Shown: positions 34,585 through 43,134 of the stretch, piece by piece
How positions within the stretch are numbered: position 1 is the stretch's first letter
Layout: each line of letters starts with the position of its first letter
Origin: AP-15 sp963712825
GTDB lineage: Bacteria; Pseudomonadota; Alphaproteobacteria; ATCC43930; CGMCC-115725
DNA: 64,000 nucleotides
Direction of reading: 5' to 3'
Assembly (NCBI GenBank): GCA_963712825.1
Contig: CAVQJP010000025.1
Coordinates: 124,001-188,000 of the forward strand
Notes under the pieces: generated by a model
Told to the model about the DNA's origin: nothing
The model's input: only the letters and a program-made list of their open reading frames with translations
Database searches by the model: none
Position numbers and translations under genes: made by a program

Positions 34585-36180
34585 CTACCGCCTGACCGCA
34601 CGCGCCGCGACGATGACCGGATATTGCGGGTCATGGGCGTCGAGCTCGGCTGGGCGCAGCTCGCTCTCGGCCAAACCGTGAAGAAACGCGACCGCCGCCA
34701 GCACATTCCCGTAAGCGCTGACGCAAACCTGGTCATCACCAAAAGCCCCCCCGAGCAACCGGCGCAGCGCAGTGGAGGATAGGGTCCACAGTGGCGCCCA
34801 ATTGGGTTCCTGCTCGATGCAGCTGACCCCCGCAACCGTCACAAGGAGGACACCGCCGGGTTTGAGCATGCGGTGCAATGTTGCCGCCGCCTTGCTCATA
34901 TCATAAATTAGATGAAGCGTTTGCGTCAGCACAATGCAATCGAACGCCGCCGACGGCAGATTATGCCCCTCGGCCAGGTCGCCAACCAGGGTTGCTCTCG
35001 GATTTTCAGCGCTGACATGCAGGACATCGCTGCGCGTTACCCGAGCCTCGCCATATTGCCTGGTATATGTATTGTCGCCGATTTCGAGCACCCGTCCTTT
35101 GATGTCTTCCGCGTGGCGTGACAGAAAGTCCTCGATATAGCGCCGGTCCACCGGCTTGCCGCGGTCGAAGCCAAAGTTTGAGCTGATCGGGCGCAATCGC
35201 CGCAAGTCGCCAAATGTGACGGATGTCCGCCGCGCCGGCGCCAGCCGAGCACGAATTGATTTTAAAACTCGCCCTCCGGCGATCCGCAAAAACGTTGCCG
35301 GAGCGAGGGCAAGCACTTTCGCCGTCGCCCGCCAGGGAATCTGCCTCAGTCCCGACGCTCTCGCCCTCAGTGTCGCATAGACCTGCGCTTCAACGTAAAC
35401 CGATTTCCAATATCGTGCTCCGCTCTCGGATGCCTTGCTCCATTCGACATTGTTTTTGACATAGCGATTTTCCCGGCGGAGCACCTCAAGCACCGTGCCC
35501 AGCATCAGCGCGCTGTTTTCCGACATGTTGCTGCCGTGGCGCCGGTACTCGGCGACACACTCGGCTCCCGCGGCTACCTGATATCGGCGCGCCAGCCGTA
35601 GATAAAGCTCGTAATCTTCGCAGCACGGAAGTCGTTCATTGAAGCCTCCCGCTTCCTCCAGATAATCTCGTCGGTACATGACGGCCGCATGCATTCTGAC
35701 GCAGTTTTCCTTGAGGAAGGATGCATATGCATCCTCGCCGACCGATACCAAAGGCGGCGAGTACAGGTGGCGCCCCTCGGCGTCGACGAAATCAAAGGCG
35801 GCGTAGACGAAGGCACATTCGGGTCGCTCGTCAAACCGGTGCAGGTTGGATGCGAGCGCGTTCGGCTTAAGCCGGTCGTCGGCATCGAGAAAGACCAGGT
35901 AATATCCGCGCGCCGCCCGCCAGCCGGTATTGCGCGCCGCGGCCAATCCTTGGTTGGGTTGACGGATCAGCCGGACCTGCGGGTAGCGGCTCACCACCGA
36001 GCCCGGGTCGTCGGTCGAGCCGTCGTCGACGACGATCACTTCATCCGGAGCCGTGCTTTGCCCAAGCGCGCTCTCGATCGCGTCGGCCAAAAACCGCGCA
36101 TGGTTATAGGTCGTAATGATGATCGAGACTCCGGACGAGGTTGCGTCCTCGATCCTGTCCTCTAAGGCAGTGAACTGCAT
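34585..36180 (-). CDS. GT2 glycosyltransferase fused to SAM-dependent methyltransferase-like domain
   Basis: 531 aa. The N-terminal GT-A domain (1-about 250) shows 'VSIIITTYNHARFLADAIES', 'DEVIVVDDGSTDDPGSVVSR', 'GLAAARNTGWRAARGYYLVF' and 'LDADD', then 'ERLPCCEDYELYLRLARRYQ'. A helical linker (about 270-325) follows. The C-terminal domain (about 340-531) looks like a class I methyltransferase: 'IKGRVLEIGDNTYTRQYGEA' (motif I), 'DCIVLTQTLHLIYDMSKAAA' and 'LHRMLKPGGVLLVTVAG'. Motif I departs from the usual ExGxGxG, so SAM binding may be altered. A plausible role is sugar transfer with cap methylation or sensing. It opens the downstream part of the operon, before the deacetylase. Confidence 0.88.
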   Translation of the reverse strand: MQFTALEDRIEDATSSGVSIIITTYNHARFLADAIESALGQSTAPDEVIVVDDGSTDDPGSVVSRYPQVRLIRQPNQGLAAARNTGWRAARGYYLVFLDADDRLKPNALASNLHRFDERPECAFVYAAFDFVDAEGRHLYSPPLVSVGEDAYASFLKENCVRMHAAVMYRRDYLEEAGGFNERLPCCEDYELYLRLARRYQVAAGAECVAEYRRHGSNMSENSALMLGTVLEVLRRENRYVKNNVEWSKASESGARYWKSVYVEAQVYATLRARASGLRQIPWRATAKVLALAPATFLRIAGGRVLKSIRARLAPARRTSVTFGDLRRLRPISSNFGFDRGKPVDRRYIEDFLSRHAEDIKGRVLEIGDNTYTRQYGEARVTRSDVLHVSAENPRATLVGDLAEGHNLPSAAFDCIVLTQTLHLIYDMSKAAATLHRMLKPGGVLLVTVAGVSCIEQEPNWAPLWTLSSTALRRLLGGAFGDDQVCVSAYGNVLAAVAFLHGLAESELRPAELDAHDPQYPVIVAARAVRR

Positions 36181-36183
36181 TAG

Positions 36184-36299
36184 TGTCTGACCCGAAATGA
36201 AACGAACGATGGTAACAGCTTACCGTCGCCCCCGCGAGCGCCTCAACCTTTGCCCCTGGGTTCCGGCTTTCGCGGGAATGACGGGCAGCTGTCTGACCC
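36184..36299. repeat. Dispersed 'RESRNP'-type intergenic repeat between 10-bp direct repeats
   Basis: 36224-36284 is an imperfect hairpin (cgtcgcccccgcg ... cgcgggaatgacg) of the type scattered in alphaproteobacterial genomes; its minus-strand translation gives the familiar HSRESRNP peptide. It is bracketed by a perfect direct repeat tgtctgaccc at 36184-36193 and 36290-36299. It sits between the fusion gene and the upstream GT2 gene. Confidence 0.7.
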
Positions 36300-36385
36300 A
36301 TCCGGAATTCTTTTCGGGTCATACTCTTCGTGAGCCGAAGAAAGAGTTATCATAACAGCGGGATAATTCTAAAAACGCCCGCGTG

Positions 36386-37327
36386 CTAAGATGATGCCGT
36401 CCCGTCTTGCTGATCTGCGTGGATCTCCCCCCGTTCTCTACATCCCCTTTTTAGGTGGATGGTGGACGCAAGAAAGTTGAGAGCTCGCTTGCACATTGGA
36501 TGACGATGGACCCACATCGCTTGGCTCAGAAGGCGGGCTGCTTTAGAGTTTTCGAGTCCTTGCTCGCGCAAATATTCCTTAAACCATAGCAAAAAGTTAA
36601 GCCTCGTCTGTCGGTATCCGGGGCCGGCAAGAGCCGTATGGCTACTCGAGTCAGGTCGTTGCCGGTACATATCCCAACAGTTGCTGGCCACGTACACGGA
36701 ACCATGGAGATAGATCTTTACAAGGAATGCTTGATCAGTGTACGCGATGCGAAAGCTTTCGACCCATCCGCCGACCCGCCGGACTACGTCTGATCTTACA
36801 ATTATCGTGTTCACCGATGGTGCGGTGCCTGATCCAAGTGGGTAAAGCAACGGAAGAAGCTGACCTGGTGAAAAGAGGGTATCTGGCGGGGCACCAACCT
36901 GTAATACAATATCTTCCTTCGTGTCGTCCTGCCAACTCCACCAATATGCCGTTGCGCCCACAATCATATCGGCACCAGAAATCGTTGCCAAAAGACGTCG
37001 TTGTTCCTCAAGCTTCCGCGGAAACCAAAGGTCATCGGCATCTAAGTAGGCGATGTACTCTCCGCGTGCATGGTGCCCGCCAAGGTTCCTCGACGCACTC
37101 GCCCCAAGGTTGCGATGGCCCTCGTGCTCTAGGTATCGGATTTTCCTAGGGTGCCGACTTGCAAATGCGCGGGCGACTTCCGTACTTCCGTCGACTGACC
37201 CATCATCGACCAGCATAAGCTCCCAACTCGGCTCCGTTTGTGATATCACACTATCAATCGCCTGCTGAATGAATTTTTCAACATTCAGAAAAGGCATGAC
37301 TACGGAAATCAAGGGGGCTGATTGCAT
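36386..37327 (-). CDS. Glycosyltransferase family 2
   Basis: 313 aa from ATG 37327; the longer frame from 37447 adds 40 residues with no similarity. GT-A motifs are 'PLISVVMPFLNVEKFIQQAI', 'WELMLVDDGSVDGSTEVARA', 'ASASRNLGGHHARGEYIAYL' and 'LDADDLWFPRKLEEQRRLL' with the DAD metal motif, plus 'AYTDQAFLVKIYLHGSVYVA' downstream. The codon usage is more A/T-rich than the GT genes to its left, in line with a low-GC island spanning about 36.4-39.3 kb. It is divergent from the GT2 at 37634 and lies first in the minus-strand series. Confidence 0.9.
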   Translation of the reverse strand: MQSAPLISVVMPFLNVEKFIQQAIDSVISQTEPSWELMLVDDGSVDGSTEVARAFASRHPRKIRYLEHEGHRNLGASASRNLGGHHARGEYIAYLDADDLWFPRKLEEQRRLLATISGADMIVGATAYWWSWQDDTKEDIVLQVGAPPDTLFSPGQLLPLLYPLGSGTAPSVNTIIVRSDVVRRVGGWVESFRIAYTDQAFLVKIYLHGSVYVASNCWDMYRQRPDSSSHTALAGPGYRQTRLNFLLWFKEYLREQGLENSKAARLLSQAMWVHRHPMCKRALNFLASTIHLKRGCRERGEIHADQQDGTASS

Positions 37328-37633
37328 TGTCGTCCCGCTGTGTGCTTCATTGCTACGAATCCTATTCCTGCCCACTAGTTCGGCAGCCAGGCGGCCCGCA
37401 AACGCCAGTTGATGGAAGGGGACGGATCGGTAGGCGGAACTTGGCAACTGAGAAAGTTTTCATCTGGACAAAGGAATGCTCAGGGCCGAAATTTATTCGC
37501 CTTTAACCTTGATTGCACGGCAATTAAAATGTGTACTCGCGGACAATGCCGTCCCTGCTGTTGGTAAAGGACGCTTCAAACGGGGCCTCAGAAGCGGGCT
37601 TATTGGTAAAATACCTTTTGCGCGGAGATACAC
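37328..37633. other. Divergent intergenic region between two GT2 genes
   Basis: About 305 bases, fairly A/T-rich to the right of 37450. It must hold promoters for both divergent glycosyltransferase genes, but I could not pick a convincing -35/-10 pair. A ggag ribosome site (37624-37627) precedes the right-hand gene. No gene is supported inside. Confidence 0.45.
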
Positions 37634-38740
37634 ATGTATATCGATCAAAACCAGAGAGTGTCAGTAGTAATTCCAGCCTATAACGCCGCCGGTACTATTC
37701 GCATGACGCTAATTACGGCGCTGGCTCAATCTCACTGGAACCTGGAGATCATCGTGGTCGACGACGGATCGACTGATAAGACAGCAGACGTTGTGGAAGA
37801 GATAGTCGCCAAGGATAGGCGTATTCGGTTAATACGAATGAGCAATGGTGGCGTTGCGGCGGCCCGTAATCGTGGAATTAAGGAGGCGTGCGGAGCCTTC
37901 GTCGCAATTCTTGACGCGGACGACATCTGGCATCCCAAAAAAATAGCGAAGCAACTCGCAGTGTTTCGGACGGGAGCCTCCCGGCTTGGTCTTGTCTACT
38001 GCTGGTACAGAGAAATCGATGAGGCGGGAAGAATTATCTCAAATGCAATCTTTCCGCCATACATAGGGGATGTATATGCCCCCTTGATCCTGTCCAATTT
38101 CATTGGCGGTGGAAGCGCGGCTCTCATTCGCCGCTCCTGCCTTGAGGAGGTCAGTGGCTTTGACACCTCCTTGCGAGACAGGGGCGCACAGGGTTCGGAA
38201 GATACAAAGCTTTTTCTCGCGATTGCGGAGCGTTATGATTTTGGTTTAGTACCTGAGTTTTTGATGGGATACAGGCGTACCAGTGGCAACATGTCACAAG
38301 ACGTGAGCCAGATGTCTCGATCAAAGATGTTCGTGTTATCCGAGGCCCGTTCTAGGCACCCTGAGCTCCCGCGTCGCCTTTTCCGTTGGGCTCAGGGGGA
38401 GTCGCATTTGTGGCTCGCCACAGAAAGCTTGTACAGCGGACGCTTCTGGCCCGCACTTGCGCTGCTGATCCGCACGCTTCTGTGTGACCCCGCCGCTGTT
38501 TGTCGGCAAAGTACGGTTTGCGCGTTACGCGACGGAATTCGTATCATATTGCAATCTGTCAATAGGTCATCCTGGATCGGGCATCCTCCGGAGAGCATAC
38601 CGCCGGGGCCGGACTTCCTGACTGTCGAGCCCGACTGGGGCATCCGAGGTGTTTTCAAGCTCGAGCGGACGAGTAGGCCTTCATCGTTTGCGCGACGACA
38701 GGCCAGAGCCGCCTCGTGGCGGATCAAGCGCAAATCTTAG
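37634..38740 (+). CDS. Glycosyltransferase family 2
   Basis: 368 aa. GT-A motifs are 'RVSVVIPAYNAAGTIRMTLI', 'LEIIVVDDGSTDKTADVVEE', 'NGGVAAARNRGIKEACGAFV' and 'AILDADDIWHPKKIAKQLAV' (DAD metal motif), with 'AQGSEDTKLFLAIAERYDF' in the acceptor part. It is the only plus-strand transferase in the centre of the locus and is A/T-richer than most neighbours. Its stop codon overlaps that of the convergent wzt-like gene (about 38737-38740), a tight junction suggesting a recombination or insertion boundary. Confidence 0.92.
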   Translation: MYIDQNQRVSVVIPAYNAAGTIRMTLITALAQSHWNLEIIVVDDGSTDKTADVVEEIVAKDRRIRLIRMSNGGVAAARNRGIKEACGAFVAILDADDIWHPKKIAKQLAVFRTGASRLGLVYCWYREIDEAGRIISNAIFPPYIGDVYAPLILSNFIGGGSAALIRRSCLEEVSGFDTSLRDRGAQGSEDTKLFLAIAERYDFGLVPEFLMGYRRTSGNMSQDVSQMSRSKMFVLSEARSRHPELPRRLFRWAQGESHLWLATESLYSGRFWPALALLIRTLLCDPAAVCRQSTVCALRDGIRIILQSVNRSSWIGHPPESIPPGPDFLTVEPDWGIRGVFKLERTSRPSSFARRQARAASWRIKRKS

Positions 38741-40050
38741 CGCAGTGAGCTTTCACTCGCGTGTTGGAACCCATCTCCAGACAGTGCCGCATCTATAACC
38801 GACCACCGATGTTGTTCGCGATACACACACAATTCGGGGCGCCAACCTGCAAACTGAGTTTGATCGATGCACACGACTTCGAACGCGCAGATCCCATCCA
38901 ACATTTCATGAACCTCCCCGCCGTAAAGCCCATCTTGAAGCCACGTGCGCAAATAAAACCGACCTACATTTAATAACAATCGAGGAAACGAGCAGACGAG
39001 GAGCGTCGATCTTGTCGTAGTTTCCAGCCAATGGTGATATGACGAGTGGATCACGGCTACCTGAAGCTGATTAAAAATTTGAAAGCAAAAGCAGCCTTTA
39101 ATCCATGGGCGGGGGCGTTTGATCCAGAATTTTATCTGCAATGGTTCCCCAAAGCGGTGAACTCCTTCGGGATCGGACGTTCCAAGTTCAATTCTACTGA
39201 TATGGTGTGCATCAGTCTGCGCATCAATTGATCGCGCGTATGTCGTCTTTCCGGGCCCTCTGGACAGGTATCTCGATAACGTCTCGGCAACCGACCCGTC
39301 TACCAAAACGTGTCCGGACGCCATCAGCAATGACCGATCGGTGAGTGTGGCGATGGAGGCTAAATTATGGCTGACAAGCAGTACGGTGCGGCCCTGCCCC
39401 CGCGAGACTTCGTCCATCTTGCCAAGGCATTTCTTCTGAAATTCGGCGTCGCCGACCGCGAGCACCTCGTCGACGATCAGGATTTCGGGGTCGAGATGGG
39501 CGGCAACGGCGAAGGCGAGGCGGACGTACATGCCCGACGAGTAGCGCTTGACCGGGGTGTCGAGAAATTTGTCGATCTCGGCAAAGGCGACGATCTCGTC
39601 GAATTTCTTGCGGATTTCGGCGCGGGTCATGCCGAGGATGGCGCCGTTCAGGTAGATGTTCTCGCGACCGGTCAGTTCGGGGTGGAACCCGGTGCCGACT
39701 TCGAGCAGGCTCGCAACCCGCCCGTTGATCGAGACTCGGCCCTCGGTCGGCTCGGTGATCCGCGACAGTATCTTCAGCAAAGTGCTTTTGCCGGCGCCGT
39801 TGCGGCCGATGATGCCCAGCACTTCGCCGCGCCTGACCTCAAAGCTGACATCCTTAAGCGCCCAGAATTCCTCGACCGCGTCGCCGCCGACGAGGGCGCG
39901 GCCGCGCACCATGTCCGCCGTCTTGCGCCACAGGCTGCGGCCGCCGCGCGCCAACACGTCGCGCAGCGCCACATAGCCCTCGCGCTCGGCGGCATGGCCG
40001 ATCAGGTACTTTTTGCCGAGGCCTTCGGCCCGGATCACGACCTCAGCCAT
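38737..40050 (-). CDS. wzt: Polysaccharide ABC exporter ATPase (Wzt-like) with C-terminal recognition domain
   Basis: 437 aa. ABC domain (about 1-245): Walker A 'GIIGRNGAGKSTLLKIL', signature 'KRYSSGMYVRLAFAVAAH' and Walker B 'EILIVDEVLAVGDAEFQKKC', of the teichoic acid/O-antigen/polyol-phosphate exporter type. The C-terminal about 190 residues ('RIELGTSDPEGVHRFGEPLQ', 'GLYGGEVHEMLDGICAFEVV') form a Wzt-C-like beta-sandwich that recognises the cap or repeat of its polymer. Codon composition changes near 39370: the ATPase half is GC-rich, the recognition half clearly A/T-richer. It partners the permease at 41183-42031. Confidence 0.92.
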   Translation of the reverse strand: MAEVVIRAEGLGKKYLIGHAAEREGYVALRDVLARGGRSLWRKTADMVRGRALVGGDAVEEFWALKDVSFEVRRGEVLGIIGRNGAGKSTLLKILSRITEPTEGRVSINGRVASLLEVGTGFHPELTGRENIYLNGAILGMTRAEIRKKFDEIVAFAEIDKFLDTPVKRYSSGMYVRLAFAVAAHLDPEILIVDEVLAVGDAEFQKKCLGKMDEVSRGQGRTVLLVSHNLASIATLTDRSLLMASGHVLVDGSVAETLSRYLSRGPGKTTYARSIDAQTDAHHISRIELGTSDPEGVHRFGEPLQIKFWIKRPRPWIKGCFCFQIFNQLQVAVIHSSYHHWLETTTRSTLLVCSFPRLLLNVGRFYLRTWLQDGLYGGEVHEMLDGICAFEVVCIDQTQFAGWRPELCVYREQHRWSVIDAALSGDGFQHASESSLR

Positions 40051-40157
40051 CGATCGAATTTGCCATTGTCGCGCCGCCAGAAAGCCGGCGCCGCCTGATC
40101 GAAGACTCCATCTGATCTTTTTGGTGCAACTGCCTAAAGGATCGTACGAACATAAAT

Positions 40158-41144
40158 CTACGCCAATGTGAGGAGGCTTTGCAGGCCCTGCGCGAGCGGG
40201 ATCTGCGGTGCGCTTTTGAATATCTTGTTGGCGAGCGAGGTGTCGGCCACCGATCTTGACAAATCACCGCGGCGGCGCCCGGCGAACCTGATGCGCGAAG
40301 AACTTTTCAGCGTTCGGCACACCGTCCGCGCGAGGTCGAGAATGGTGGTTTCAACCCCCGTGCCGACATTGCAGATCGGGCTTTTTGTCGACGTACGGGT
40401 CAGCGCGGCAAGTATGTAGCGGACGGCATCGTCGACATGAATGAAATCACGCGCCTGGGTCCCGTCGCCGTAGATCGTCAACGGTTCGCCCTTGAGCGCC
40501 TGCTCGAGGAAAATGCTGATCACCCCGGAATACGACGACAGCCGGGATTGGCCCCTTCCGTAGACATTGTAGAGGCGCAGGCCAAAGCTCGGCACCCCCG
40601 CTCTCGCCGCGGCGTGGGCCTGCAATTCGCATCCGAGCTTGTCCGCTCCATAAAGGGACAGCGGCCGGGTCGGGGAGTTCTCGCGGGTCGGGAGCTCGGA
40701 CGCCTCGCCATAGACCGCGGCCGACGAGGCGTACACGACCGGAATTGGTCCTGCGGGGCGCCGGGCGACCGCTTCAAGGAGCCCGACAAACGCCGACTGG
40801 TTGACTTGATGGCTCTTGGCCCACGCGGTCTCGCAGCGCTGCACCGATGCTATCGCAGCCAAATGAATGCAGGCATCCGATTGCGCGACGGCCGAATTGA
40901 CCAGGTCGGCATCGGTGATGCTCCCGACGATCAAATCGGCCCGCCTGCTGACGCTTTTTCGCGATCCCGTGCTCAGATCGTCGATCACCGTTACCTGCCG
41001 GCCGTCCTCGACCAACATTCCAACCGCACGCGATCCGATAAATCCCGCGCCGCCAGTGACCAGAATCCGGCTCAGGGTATTGCCGGGCAAATGCAACGAT
41101 TGCGCCGCCCCGGCATCTTGCCGCGCTCGACAATCAGACGACAT
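40158..41144 (-). CDS. NAD-dependent epimerase/dehydratase (UDP-glucose 4-epimerase-like)
   Basis: 328 aa extended SDR. The NAD site is 'RILVTGGAGFIGSRAVGMLV' and the adjacent 'DDLSTGSRKSV' fits the NAD-binding Asp of GalE-like enzymes. The catalytic triad lies in 'VYASSAAVYGEASELP' and 'SLYGADKLGCE' (YxxxK), followed by 'LRLYNVYGRGQ' and 'TIYGDGTQARDFIHVDDAVR'. It probably interconverts UDP-hexoses or UDP-hexuronic acids for the polymer; the exact substrate is not readable. It is inserted between the permease and ATPase genes of the ABC exporter. ATG 41144 leaves a 20-residue leader, so a later non-ATG start is possible. Confidence 0.88.
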   Translation of the reverse strand: MSSDCRARQDAGAAQSLHLPGNTLSRILVTGGAGFIGSRAVGMLVEDGRQVTVIDDLSTGSRKSVSRRADLIVGSITDADLVNSAVAQSDACIHLAAIASVQRCETAWAKSHQVNQSAFVGLLEAVARRPAGPIPVVYASSAAVYGEASELPTRENSPTRPLSLYGADKLGCELQAHAAARAGVPSFGLRLYNVYGRGQSRLSSYSGVISIFLEQALKGEPLTIYGDGTQARDFIHVDDAVRYILAALTRTSTKSPICNVGTGVETTILDLARTVCRTLKSSSRIRFAGRRRGDLSRSVADTSLANKIFKSAPQIPLAQGLQSLLTLA

Positions 41145-41151
41145 CTCGTCG

Positions 41152-41192
41152 CGCCGATCTCAAATCAGGATCCACGCCGATCTCAGATCAGG
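41152..41192. repeat. Short tandem duplication at the wzm stop
   Basis: cgccgatctcaaatcagg (41152-41169) and cgccgatctcagatcagg (41175-41192) are near-identical with a 23-base period. The right copy contains the wzm stop codon. Confidence 0.85.
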
Positions 41193-42031
41193 TCGGCGAA
41201 GCCGCGCTCGGTACGGCGGAAATAGCTGACGCCGAGCCACAGCAATGCCGCGACGACGCCGAGGCTGAGCACGAAGCCGGGCATCTGGAGGCGGCTGTCG
41301 CCGCCGAGCACGCACCAGCGAAAGCCGTCGATGACCCCGACGACCGGGTTGAGGCTGTACCAAAAGCGCCAGCGCTCGGGCACGATCGTGCTCGAAAACC
41401 CGACCGGCGAGATGTAGAGCCCGAACTGGACGATAAACGGGATGACGTAGCGGAAATCGCGGTATTTGACATTGAGCGCCGTAATCAGAAACGCCGGGCC
41501 GAGGCTTGCCACCACCGCCAATGCGACAAAGACCGGCAGCAATGCCAGCCGCCAGCTCGGCAAAAACCCGTACCACAGCATCAGCGCGAGCAGGATCGCG
41601 AGATTGACCGCGAAGTCGACAAGGGCGACGACCGCTGACGCGGCCGGGATGATCAGACGCGGGAAATAGACTTTGCCGATCAAATTGGCGTTGCCGACGA
41701 GGCTGCTCGACGCCTCGCCGAGGATCGTCGAAAACAAAAACCACGGCAGCATCCCGGCAAACACCATGACCGGGTAGGGCGCCCCCGCTTCGCTCGGCAA
41801 GCGCGCCAGCCGGCCAAACACCACGGTAAACACCACCATAGTCAAAAACGGCCGCACCACCGCCCAGGCGACCCCGATTACGGTCTGCTTGTAGCGGACC
41901 GCGACATCGCGCCAGGCGAGGATTGCGAACAACTCGCGATAGGCCCACAGGTCGCCCCAGTAATGGCGCTCGGCGCGGCCGGCCTCGAGGACCAGCACGC
42001 GGCGGTTGTCGGGCGCGGCGCGCGCGCTCAT
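41183..42031 (-). CDS. wzm: Polysaccharide ABC exporter permease (ABC-2 type, Wzm-like)
   Basis: 282 aa inner-membrane permease. An N-terminal amphipathic stretch ('YWGDLWAYRELFAILAWRDV') and 'VRYKQTVIGVAWAVVRPFLT' are hallmarks of ABC-2 polysaccharide/O-antigen permeases, followed by about six membrane helices and the typical 'NVKYRDFRYVIPFIVQFGLY' and 'SLNPVVGVIDGFRW' segments. ATG 42031 overlaps the stop of the preceding GT4 gene (ATGA). It should pair with the wzt-like ATPase, from which it is separated by the epimerase gene. It exports a completed chain or lipid-linked glycan from the cytosol. Confidence 0.94.
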   Translation of the reverse strand: MSARAAPDNRRVLVLEAGRAERHYWGDLWAYRELFAILAWRDVAVRYKQTVIGVAWAVVRPFLTMVVFTVVFGRLARLPSEAGAPYPVMVFAGMLPWFLFSTILGEASSSLVGNANLIGKVYFPRLIIPAASAVVALVDFAVNLAILLALMLWYGFLPSWRLALLPVFVALAVVASLGPAFLITALNVKYRDFRYVIPFIVQFGLYISPVGFSSTIVPERWRFWYSLNPVVGVIDGFRWCVLGGDSRLQMPGFVLSLGVVAALLWLGVSYFRRTERGFADLI

Positions 42032-43134
42032 CCCGGCGCCAGAACCCGGTCGAGCGCCATGCCCACCCGCGCCGCGAACAAGCGGCGGCCAAAGCGGGCG
42101 TGCACGGCCGCGGACAAGGCATCGGGGTCCGGTTTCGGCTTGTCGAGCAGTGCGGCGATCGCCGCGGCGAGATCGTCGGCGGGCGACACCAGCGTCCCCA
42201 GCTCGCCATCCGCCAGCGCGTCGCGCGCGCCCGCGACATCGAGGCCAAGCGCCGGCGTGCCGCTCGCCATCGCCTCGAGGAACGCGATCCCAAAGCCTTC
42301 GCCGGTCGACGGCATCACGAACAGGTCGGCCATGCGGTAGGCCTGCGCGAGCAGCGCCGGGCCGACGCCGCCGAGAAACCGAACGCGCTCGGCCACCCCG
42401 GCTGTCCGGGCGAGCGCCTCGATGCGCCCCCGATCGTCGCCCGCGCCGACGATCACGTAGACCAGATCGTGGCCCTGCCCGACGAGGTCCGGGATCGCCG
42501 CGATCACCCGATCATGCCCCTTGTAGCGTTCGTCCGCGGCCAGCCGACCAACGGTGAGCAACACAAATCTGTTCTCGATCCCCAATGCGGCCCGCAATGC
42601 CGAGCCGTCGCCCGGTGCAAACTCGTCGCCGACCGTGGCCGGCAGCACGAGCAGCCGCTCGGGCGCGATGACGGCCCAACCGGCAATCGCGGCCCGGGTC
42701 CAGCGCGATGCGCTCAAGACGAGATCCGCCGCCTCGACGGCGCCGCGCCGAAGCCGCGACGGACGCGGCCAAGCCTCGATCCCGTGCATTTGAACCACCA
42801 GCTTTGCACCTGTGAGCCGCGCGATCAGCCAGGCGAGCGGCGCCATGTAAAGATGACCGCAGAACACGACGTCGAACCGGCGCCGCAGCGCCGTGCGCAG
42901 CGTCGCGGCCGTGTAGGCGAGCCGCCCCGGACGCGCCGGAATTTGCTCGATTGCGGCTGGAGTGGCGGCGCTCTCCGGCGCGTGGCGCGGGGCCACGACA
43001 ATGGACGCCGCGGTCCTGCTCTCCACCAGAGCTGTTAAAAAATCGCGATTATATCGGGCGATCCCGCCAGCGCCGCCAAACGCGTCGGTGACAAGAGCGA
43101 AAACACAGGCTCCCCTTGCGGCGCCCGCCGCCAT
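42028..43134 (-). CDS. Glycosyltransferase family 4
   Basis: 368 aa from ATG 43134, one base of which is shared with the asnB stop (TGATG); GTG 43137 is an alternative. Motifs are 'CVFALVTDAFGGAGGIARYN' (Gly-rich acceptor loop), 'FCGHLYMAPLAWLIARL', 'KLVVQMHGIEAWPRPSRLRR', 'VLLTVGRLAADERYKGHDRV', 'YVIVGAGDDRGRIEALARTA' and 'PSTGEGFGIAFLEAMASGTP' (donor-site E-x7-E). Tight coupling to asnB and to wzm places it in the ABC-exporter operon. A much longer upstream open frame is antisense noise over asnB. Confidence 0.93.
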   Translation of the reverse strand: MAAGAARGACVFALVTDAFGGAGGIARYNRDFLTALVESRTAASIVVAPRHAPESAATPAAIEQIPARPGRLAYTAATLRTALRRRFDVVFCGHLYMAPLAWLIARLTGAKLVVQMHGIEAWPRPSRLRRGAVEAADLVLSASRWTRAAIAGWAVIAPERLLVLPATVGDEFAPGDGSALRAALGIENRFVLLTVGRLAADERYKGHDRVIAAIPDLVGQGHDLVYVIVGAGDDRGRIEALARTAGVAERVRFLGGVGPALLAQAYRMADLFVMPSTGEGFGIAFLEAMASGTPALGLDVAGARDALADGELGTLVSPADDLAAAIAALLDKPKPDPDALSAAVHARFGRRLFAARVGMALDRVLAPG

